Assembly (NCBI GenBank): GCA_024695545.1
Contig: JAILHZ010000102.1
Span: 1-5,213, forward strand
DNA length: 5,213 nt
Source: Clostridiales bacterium
GTDB lineage: Bacteria > Bacillota_A > Clostridia > Saccharofermentanales > Saccharofermentanaceae
Direction of reading: 5' to 3'
Translations under genes and position numbers: made by a program
In this document: positions 1-4,620 of the stretch, piece after piece
Layout: each line of letters opens with the position of its first letter
Position numbering within the stretch: the first letter of the stretch is position 1
The notes under the pieces: model-generated
The model's input: the letters and a program-made list of their open reading frames with translations, nothing else
The model's database searches: none
What the model was told of the DNA's origin: nothing

Positions 1-2
1 AA

Positions 3-443
3 AAAGAAGATCTGGAGACTGTCTGGAAGATGCAGGTCGAGGCTTTTTCCGGGCTTCTTGAAAAGTATCAGGACTTCGATATGAGCCCCGGGGCAGAGAA
101 ACTCGATAAGATCGAAGCGCGCTTTAACCAGCCGTGGACGAGCTACTATTTCATCGTGGCAGAGAACAAGAATGTCGGCGTCATCCGCGTGGTCGATAAG
201 AAAGACGGATCGAGAAAACGCATCTCGCCGATCTGGATCATGGAGGAATTCCGCGGGAAGGGATACGCGCAGCAGGCGATCCTTGAGGTCGAGAAGATCT
301 ACGGACCGGAGAACTGGAGTCTCGATACGATCCTTCAGGAGAAAGGAAATCTTCACCTGTACGAGAAACTCGGATACCGTCAGACAGGGCAAATCGAGCA
401 CATCAACGAGCGGATGGATATCGTGTTTTATGAGAAAAACTGA
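3..443 (+). CDS. GNAT family N-acetyltransferase, 5'-partial (start lies before the window)
   Basis: This is a cytoplasmic acetyl-CoA-dependent acetyltransferase whose substrate is unknown. The reading frame is open from base 3, and the residues before the first ATG at 30 (KEDLETVWK) look like the beta1-alpha1 start of a GNAT domain, in which an 'EDLE..W' helix normally lies about 10 residues into the protein. The ATG at 30 is therefore probably internal, and the true start is just outside the window. In visible numbering (K at base 3 is 1), residues 77-92 carry the acetyl-CoA-binding motif A with the pattern R84-x-x-G87-x-A89 (EEFRGKGYA). The C-terminal half has the usual LHLYEKLGY segment (motif B) around residue 117, then a terminal beta strand ending in FYEKN. 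The stop TGA is at 441-443, and the MBL gene follows after 42 bases, so cotranscription is likely. The family call is firm; the substrate cannot be read. Confidence 0.88.
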   Translation, partial: KEDLETVWKMQVEAFSGLLEKYQDFDMSPGAEKLDKIEARFNQPWTSYYFIVAENKNVGVIRVVDKKDGSRKRISPIWIMEEFRGKGYAQQAILEVEKIYGPENWSLDTILQEKGNLHLYEKLGYRQTGQIEHINERMDIVFYEKN

Positions 444-465
444 TGTCGGAATATTGATTCCGATG
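444..465 (+). other. Short intergenic stem-loop between the first GNAT gene and the MBL gene
   Basis: TCGGAAT at 446-452 is the exact reverse complement of ATTCCGA at 457-463, leaving a four-base loop (ATTG). Two G-U pairs (445/464 and 444/465) could lengthen the RNA stem to nine pairs. No run of T follows, so this is not a standard intrinsic terminator. It sits directly after the stop codon and about ten bases before the AGGAGA ribosome binding site (475-480) of the next gene. A role in mRNA processing, 3'-end stability or partial attenuation is possible. The inverted repeat is seen directly; any function is inference. Confidence 0.5.
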
Positions 466-485
466 AACATAATTAGGAGATAAAT

Positions 486-1163
486 ATGGAACTGAAAAAA
501 CTTACGGAACGCATATGGTTTATGCCATATGAAGAGGAGCGGGACCGCCCGAACCTCGGATATATCAAGGGCGATAACCGGGCCCTGGCGGTCGATGCCG
601 GCCATTCGGAAGAGCATGTAAAAGAGTTTTACGCGCTTCTTGAAAAGGAAGGACTTCCGCTTCCGGACCTTACGGTAATTACGCACTGGCACTGGGATCA
701 CACCTTTGGCATGCATGCGATACACGGTCTTTCTCTCACCAACGAGAGGACCAACGAATATCTTAAAGAGAAGAAGGAAGAAATTGAGAAGGAAGGCCCT
801 TCCGGCTTTTTATCGATCAATGACAGCGTCAGAAAAGAATACGAAGACGGAAAAGAAGTCATTGTGGTTCCCGCGGATATGACTTTCCGCGGAGAGATGA
901 CGCTGGACCTTGGCGGTGTCACGGTAAAGATCGTAACGTCCGAAGCACCCCATACCGATGACTCCACACTGGTTTTCGTGTGTGAAGACAGCGTGCTGTT
1001 CCTGGGTGATGCCACATGCAATGCATATCCCGGCGGACCGAAGGATAAGGGCCTGAGCATAAAGCTTGCCGATACGATCCGGGGCTTCAACCCGAAGACC
1101 TGCATGGAAGGCCACTGGGTGCCGACCACGATGGATGATACACTGTCGGATCTTCTTTCATGA
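486..1163 (+). CDS. Metallo-beta-lactamase-fold (MBL) metal-dependent hydrolase
   Basis: This is a 225-residue cytoplasmic hydrolase of the glyoxalase II-like MBL superfamily, expected to bind two metal ions. The complete ligand set is visible: H67-x-H69-x-D71-H72 (THWHWDH), H156 in APHTDDS, D175 in LFLGDA, and H210 in MEGHW. The N-terminal strand with VDAGH at 36-40 matches the family's beta-sheet entry. There is no signal peptide, and overall similarity to secreted class B beta-lactamases looks low, so antibiotic hydrolysis should not be assumed; thioester, lactone or phosphoester substrates are all possible. The start is supported by AGGAGA at 475-480, five bases upstream. The protein ends shortly after the last ligand (TTMDDTLSDLLS), which is about the family's usual end or slightly short. 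The PHP gene follows after 73 bases, and the two are probably cotranscribed. Confidence 0.9.
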   Translation: MELKKLTERIWFMPYEEERDRPNLGYIKGDNRALAVDAGHSEEHVKEFYALLEKEGLPLPDLTVITHWHWDHTFGMHAIHGLSLTNERTNEYLKEKKEEIEKEGPSGFLSINDSVRKEYEDGKEVIVVPADMTFRGEMTLDLGGVTVKIVTSEAPHTDDSTLVFVCEDSVLFLGDATCNAYPGGPKDKGLSIKLADTIRGFNPKTCMEGHWVPTTMDDTLSDLLS

Positions 1164-1225
1164 TCCGCGCCTGATCCCGACCTATTACGGCCATGCCGGA
1201 AGAACTGTCAGAAATGAAAAGGAAG

Positions 1226-1230
1226 AAGGA
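1226..1230 (+). promoter_or_regulatory. Ribosome binding site that fixes the PHP gene start at 1237
   Basis: AAGGA lies six bases before the ATG at 1237, within a purine-rich run (GGAAGAAGGAAA). The reading frame is open back to an ATG at 1066, but that stretch lies mainly inside the MBL gene in another frame, and its translation is arginine- and proline-rich with no family resemblance. The metal-binding motif D-G-H-I-H begins two residues after the 1237 start, as expected for a PHP protein. Confidence 0.8.
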
Positions 1231-1236
1231 AATAAA

Positions 1237-2022
1237 ATGATCGACGGACACATTCATGTCGAGTACGGTCCCTACACACTGGAGTGGATCGATGAATTTG
1301 TGAAAAAGGCTGTGGAGACGGGTCTTCAAGAGATCCGTCTTCTCGAGCATAACTACATGTTCCCGGAGTTTTCACCCATGTATGATTCCGCACGTGCGGC
1401 GAGTGATTTCGTGAACAGCTGGTTTCAGAGAAAGGCCGCGCATAAGAGCCTTTCGGAGTATCTGGCGCTGATCGGCCAGGTCAGATCAAGGGAGTACCCG
1501 GTCAGCATCAAGTTCGGCCTCGAGGTCTGCTACTTCCCGGAATGGGAAGACCTCATCTATAAGAACACGAAGGACCTGGGCCTCGATTTTCTTCTCGGAA
1601 GCATGCATTTTGTCGGGGATTTTGCCTTCGACCATACGGTGGAGCTCTGGGAAGGAATCGACGTGGACAGCACGTACAGAAGGTTTTTCGAGGACTCCGT
1701 AAAGCTCGCGGACAGCGGACTTTTCACGGGGATCGGACATCCGGATACGATCAAGATCTTCGGACACAGAGCATCGTTTCCGCTAACGGAATACTACGAT
1801 TCTCTGGCAAAAGCACTTGCCCGGAACGGCATGTATGCCGACCAGAACAGTGGTGCTTACAGAAGATGTCCGGACACAGCAGGTTTTGGCATGGATCCCG
1901 AACTCATTTCAATCTTGAAAAAGCACAATGTACCGATCATCACCTCATCGGACGCGCACTGTCCGGAGGATGTCGGGTACATGATCAAAGAGCTGGAAGA
2001 TCAGATTAGAGGAGGTGACTAA
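1237..2022 (+). CDS. PHP-domain phosphoesterase, histidinol-phosphatase (HisJ/HisK)-like
   Basis: This is a 261-residue cytoplasmic metal-dependent phosphoesterase of the PHP family. The family's metal ligands appear in order: H5 and H7 in DGHIH, H38 in LLEHN, E96 in FGLEVCY, H124 in GSMHF, H168 in GHPD, and D239 with H241 in SSDAH. Length and order match histidinol-phosphate phosphatase, which dephosphorylates histidinol phosphate in histidine synthesis. No other histidine gene is in the window, and several segments (YGPYTLEWIDEF, DFAFDHTVELWEGIDVD) suggest a separate branch whose substrate may differ. I therefore give no gene symbol. The start at 1237 is chosen over 1066 because of the ribosome binding site and the motif position. 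The TAA stop at 2020-2022 lies within the left arm of a strong stem-loop, which probably closes the transcription unit. The family call is strong; the substrate is uncertain. Confidence 0.9.
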   Translation: MIDGHIHVEYGPYTLEWIDEFVKKAVETGLQEIRLLEHNYMFPEFSPMYDSARAASDFVNSWFQRKAAHKSLSEYLALIGQVRSREYPVSIKFGLEVCYFPEWEDLIYKNTKDLGLDFLLGSMHFVGDFAFDHTVELWEGIDVDSTYRRFFEDSVKLADSGLFTGIGHPDTIKIFGHRASFPLTEYYDSLAKALARNGMYADQNSGAYRRCPDTAGFGMDPELISILKKHNVPIITSSDAHCPEDVGYMIKELEDQIRGGD

Positions 2023-2050
2023 AACCTGATATCTGGAATTTAGTCACCTC
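2012..2050 (+). terminator. Perfect 12-bp stem-loop overlapping the PHP stop codon; possible terminator
   Basis: Bases 2012-2023 (GAGGTGACTAAA) are exactly complementary to 2039-2050 (TTTAGTCACCTC), with a 15-base loop. The left arm includes the TAA stop of the PHP gene. Stem length and position after the last codons fit a transcription stop or 3'-end-stabilising hairpin. However, the bases that follow (ATACGCGTTTCCCC) contain no real T-run, so efficiency as an intrinsic terminator is uncertain. The left arm also overlaps a perfect AGGAGGTGA at 2010-2018. The stem is seen directly; termination is inference. Confidence 0.5.
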
Positions 2051-2106
2051 ATACGCGTTTCCCCATATCAGAGGGAGCGAGATGCACGGAAAGAGGTAAT
2101 AGCAAG

Positions 2107-3021
2107 ATGAATATTACAACGAAACAATTTCAATTACCGGAGGATCTCAATATCGTGTGGGATTTTCTGACTGATATTTATGAGAAGGGCGCGGACAATG
2201 GTGTGGCTGCACCATTCTTCGAGTACGCCATGAATTCCATGTGGATGGATAAGTCATACACGGACTGCGACAGACTGTGGTTTGATGGAGATAAGGTCGT
2301 GGCGCTGGTCTTCTATGAAGATCCGGTGACAAACATTTTCTTTAATGTCCGGAGAGGCTATGAGTTCCTCGTGGACGAGATGATCGACTATGCGGTCGAG
2401 AAAATGCCGAACTTCGATGACCAGCAGCAGTTTGTTCTTTTCGGCGGGCAGGAATGCCTCATGAAAGCTGCGGAAAAGCGTGGTTACAAGAAGGTTTTTG
2501 AGTACGAAGACAGAGTCTTCGATTTTGAAAACGAACTGAACTATGAGCTTCCCGAAGGATACCGGTTTGTCGATCCCGACAAGGTGGATATCCTGAAACT
2601 GGCCAAGGTCCTCTGGTACGGATTCGGCCATTCGGAAAGAGGCGAATTTGTCGACTGGGATAAGGAAGATGATTCGGACGACTGGACACCGGCCAAGCAG
2701 TACCGCTGTATCTCGGAATCCGCGCAGAATCTGTCTCCACATGAGACACATGATTACGATGTCATCATCGAAGACAGTAACGGCGAATACGTCTGCTATT
2801 CCGGCATGTGGTGGGTTCCGGAAAATCACCTGGCCTACATGGAACCGCTGTGCACGCACCCTGACCACCGTAGAAAAGGTCTCGCAGCATCCGCGCTTAC
2901 GCTTCACTATCGCCGCATGAAGGCCCTTGGCGCGACACATATGACCGGTGGAGGCGATCCGTTCTATGAGAAGATCGGCTACGGGAAAGGATTCCACTGG
3001 AGTTTCTGGAAAAAACAGTGA
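2107..3021 (+). CDS. GNAT family N-acetyltransferase, about 300 residues, probably two GNAT-like domains
   Basis: This is a 304-residue cytoplasmic protein. Residues 1-140 look like a degenerate GNAT fold: a predicted strand/helix start (FQLPEDLNIVWDFL), a central VVALVFYED strand, and the segment AAEKRGYKKVFEYEDRVFDF, which resembles a GNAT C-terminal 'xxxGY' turn, but no acetyl-CoA loop is visible. Residues 225-304 form the canonical half, with MEPLCTHPDHRRKGLAASAL at 245-264 as motif A (R255-x-x-G258-x-A260), then FYEKIGYGKGF at 286-296 as motif B. Only the second half is likely to bind acetyl-CoA. The substrate is unknown. The start ATG follows AGAGG at 2092-2096 with a rather long ten-base spacing. 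The gene is separated from the PHP gene by the stem-loop and 84 bases, and from the next gene by an AT-rich gap, so it may be transcribed alone. The GNAT call is firm; the tandem-domain reading is inferred from pattern and length. Confidence 0.87.
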   Translation: MNITTKQFQLPEDLNIVWDFLTDIYEKGADNGVAAPFFEYAMNSMWMDKSYTDCDRLWFDGDKVVALVFYEDPVTNIFFNVRRGYEFLVDEMIDYAVEKMPNFDDQQQFVLFGGQECLMKAAEKRGYKKVFEYEDRVFDFENELNYELPEGYRFVDPDKVDILKLAKVLWYGFGHSERGEFVDWDKEDDSDDWTPAKQYRCISESAQNLSPHETHDYDVIIEDSNGEYVCYSGMWWVPENHLAYMEPLCTHPDHRRKGLAASALTLHYRRMKALGATHMTGGGDPFYEKIGYGKGFHWSFWKKQ

Positions 3022-3104
3022 CTGAAAAAACCTCTTGAAAACAATTTTTAATCATATTAGGCTTCATATAGGACGTCCAAATCCTATCAAAAACGAGGCA
3101 TAAG
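3022..3104 (+). promoter_or_regulatory. AT-rich intergenic region, possible promoter and operator for the serine hydrolase unit
   Basis: This 83-base gap is distinctly richer in A and T than the genes around it. It holds TTGAAA at 3035-3040, a good match to a sigma-70-type -35 box. The nearest -10-like hexamers are poorly spaced: TATTAG at 3055-3060 leaves a 14-base spacer and TTCATA at 3063-3068 leaves 22, so no confident promoter pair can be named. Downstream are two overlapping inverted repeats, GGACGTCC (3071-3078) and ATAGGA (3068-3073) with TCCTAT (3082-3087). GAGG at 3095-3098 is the ribosome binding site of the next gene. No clear terminator for the upstream GNAT gene is visible. Confidence 0.3.
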
Positions 3105-4100
3105 ATGAACAGAGAAGAGTTTCACAGATTCATAGAAACAAGCACCGGAAACGAGAGCAATATCCTTCAGATCTGCGCCATCCGGGACGGAAAGATCGTG
3201 TACGATGACTGCTGGTACAGCTTTGCGCCCGGGGACGCGATGAATGTCATGTCCGTGACCAAGGGTGTCATGGCGCTCCTTACCGGGATCGCGGTCACGA
3301 AAGGGTTTATCCCGGACGTGGACAGGCCGGTGATCAGTTACTTTCCGGAATACACGGTAAAGCGCGGGGAGAAGACGATCTACGATGTGACGATCCGTCA
3401 CCTTCTGACCATGACGGCGCCGTATAAGTACCGCTCGGAACCATGGAAGAAAGTCTGTACTTCCGAAGACTGGACCGTGGCGGCGCTCGACCTTCTCGGC
3501 GGGCGATCCGGCATTACTGGAGAGTTTAAGTATGCGACGCTCGGGATCCAGATTCTGACAGGCATCCTCGAGAAAGCGACCGGCGAAAAGTGCATCGACT
3601 TTGCCAACCGGAATCTCTTCCGGCCGCTCGGTATCCCGGACATCGTCCCTCATGGAGACAGCAGCAAAGAGGACCAGCTCAATTATGTGATGAGCAAGCT
3701 TCCGAGAAAGCACGAATGGTACTGCGATCCGAAGCATACCGTTACCGCCGGATGGGGATTGTGCCTGTCGGCCACGGATATGGCGAAGATCGGGGATCTC
3801 GTTCTTCACGGAGGAAGACACGGAGATGAGCAGATCCTTTCCGAAGAGTACGTGAAAGATATGCTCACACCGAAGCAGAAACTGGGAGAGATGTTCGCAT
3901 TCATGGAATACGGATATCTTTGGTACAAGCCGAACAAAGATAAGGAAGTCTACGCGGCGATCGGAGATTGCGGTAACATTATCTATGTGGATATGACCGA
4001 GGGCATCTCGGTCGGCATCAACGGCACATTCAAGCCTAGGATATTTGACAGAGTGGAATTCATTGAAACGAAAGTGATTCCGATGATAAAAAACACATAA
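3105..4100 (+). CDS. Serine hydrolase of the beta-lactamase/EstB-like (PF00144-type) family
   Basis: This is a 331-residue protein with the penicillin-recognising fold seen in class C beta-lactamases, DD-peptidases and EstB-type esterases. The catalytic S50-V-T-K53 (MSVTKG) is present, followed by the family's HLLTMTAPYKY segment at 99-109. Y143 in FKYATLGIQIL sits where the Y-x-N motif is expected, but T145 replaces Asn. TAGWGL at 214-219 and LSATDMAKIGDLVLHGG at 221-237 are typical of the family. Near the C-terminus, AAIGDCGNIIYVD (284-296) matches the usual GDGGN strand with Cys289 in place of Gly. There is no signal peptide or membrane segment, so it is predicted to be cytoplasmic. This argues against cell-wall work or classical beta-lactam resistance and favours an esterase or amidase role. 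GAGG six bases before the ATG supports the start. The small GNAT gene follows after 20 bases. Confidence 0.88.
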   Translation: MNREEFHRFIETSTGNESNILQICAIRDGKIVYDDCWYSFAPGDAMNVMSVTKGVMALLTGIAVTKGFIPDVDRPVISYFPEYTVKRGEKTIYDVTIRHLLTMTAPYKYRSEPWKKVCTSEDWTVAALDLLGGRSGITGEFKYATLGIQILTGILEKATGEKCIDFANRNLFRPLGIPDIVPHGDSSKEDQLNYVMSKLPRKHEWYCDPKHTVTAGWGLCLSATDMAKIGDLVLHGGRHGDEQILSEEYVKDMLTPKQKLGEMFAFMEYGYLWYKPNKDKEVYAAIGDCGNIIYVDMTEGISVGINGTFKPRIFDRVEFIETKVIPMIKNT

Positions 4101-4120
4101 TCATTTGAAAGGATGACAGC

Positions 4121-4579
4121 ATGATCAAAAGAATTCAGGACAGAGATGAGAAGCAGAAGATCGCAAGGCAGGTCCTCGAGGGACTGACGGAGTGGTTCGA
4201 GGTCGAAGAGAGCCGTGAAGGATATATCTCCGACTGCAAGGACTGGATCTTCTTCGCGGCGGAAGAAGACGGACATTGCGCGGGTTTCCTGTGCCTTAAG
4301 GAGACGGGAAAAGAGACTGTAGAACTTGCCGTGATGGGCGTGCTGAAAGAGTATCACCGAAATGGCATCGGTCGTCAGCTCGTCGAGAAAGCGAAGGAGG
4401 AAGCGGCTTCCCTTGGGTATTCCTTTATGCAGGTAAAAACGGTTAAAATGGGTGTGTACGAAGATTATGACCGGACCAACCGCTTCTATCTTGCCTGCGG
4501 ATTCAAGGAATTCGAAGTCATTGAAACGATCTGGGATGAAGCGAATCCGTGTCAGATCTATGTCATGTCGTTAGCATAA
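4121..4579 (+). CDS. Small GNAT family N-acetyltransferase
   Basis: This is a 152-residue single-domain, cytoplasmic acetyltransferase. Motif A runs through residues 69-91 (LAVMGVLKEYHRNGIGRQL), with G82-x-G84 forming the pyrophosphate loop. His79 occupies the usual Arg/Gln position, with Arg80 next to it. Motif B is RTNRFYLACGFKEFEV at 118-133. The C-terminal strand IWDEANPCQIYVM (137-149) and the N-terminal IARQVLEGLTEWFEVEES (14-31) are hallmarks, as I recall them, of a widespread Bacillota GNAT subfamily of unknown substrate. The start is supported by GAAAGGA ending nine bases before the ATG. The gene lies 20 bases after the serine hydrolase and 41 bases before the HAD gene, so all three are probably cotranscribed. 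The gap after it holds only a weak inverted repeat (GTCTT 4584-4588 with AAGAC 4601-4605). Confidence 0.92.
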   Translation: MIKRIQDRDEKQKIARQVLEGLTEWFEVEESREGYISDCKDWIFFAAEEDGHCAGFLCLKETGKETVELAVMGVLKEYHRNGIGRQLVEKAKEEAASLGYSFMQVKTVKMGVYEDYDRTNRFYLACGFKEFEVIETIWDEANPCQIYVMSLA

Positions 4580-4620
4580 AGAAGTCTTGCCGCTAAGAGA
4601 AAGACAGAATTGGGATAAAC

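Noticed and set aside
172..483. Open frame overlapping the first GNAT gene in another + frame
   Set aside because: Its translation is very rich in Arg and Ser and has no motif, typical of a shifted reading of a GC-balanced gene.
1066..1236. N-terminal extension of the PHP protein from an ATG at 1066
   Set aside because: It lies mostly inside the MBL gene in another frame, encodes a sequence without family resemblance, and a proper ribosome binding site and the PHP metal motif both point to 1237.
2254..2997. Long open frame on the - strand (about 247 codons)
   Set aside because: It lies wholly antisense to a well-supported GNAT gene, and its translation shows no domain motif. It is a by-product of the codon use of the + strand gene.
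3087..3821. Long open frame on the - strand (about 244 codons)
   Set aside because: It is antisense to the serine hydrolase, with basic, His- and Arg-rich translation and no recognisable family. It is treated as a shadow.
486..4100. Beta-lactam resistance cluster (MBL fold plus beta-lactamase-family protein)
   Set aside because: Neither protein has an export signal, and both match broad hydrolase families more than true beta-lactamases. The fold names alone do not support a resistance claim.
4584..4605. Terminator between the small GNAT and the HAD gene (GTCTT/AAGAC)
   Set aside because: Only five base pairs with a 12-base loop and no T-run; too weak to call.
444..4620. Integron-type cassette array, considered because single GNAT and hydrolase genes lie head to tail
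   Set aside because: The intergenic gaps share no common repeat, and no paired attC-like core sites were seen. The gaps of 20 to 84 bases are ordinary operon spacing.
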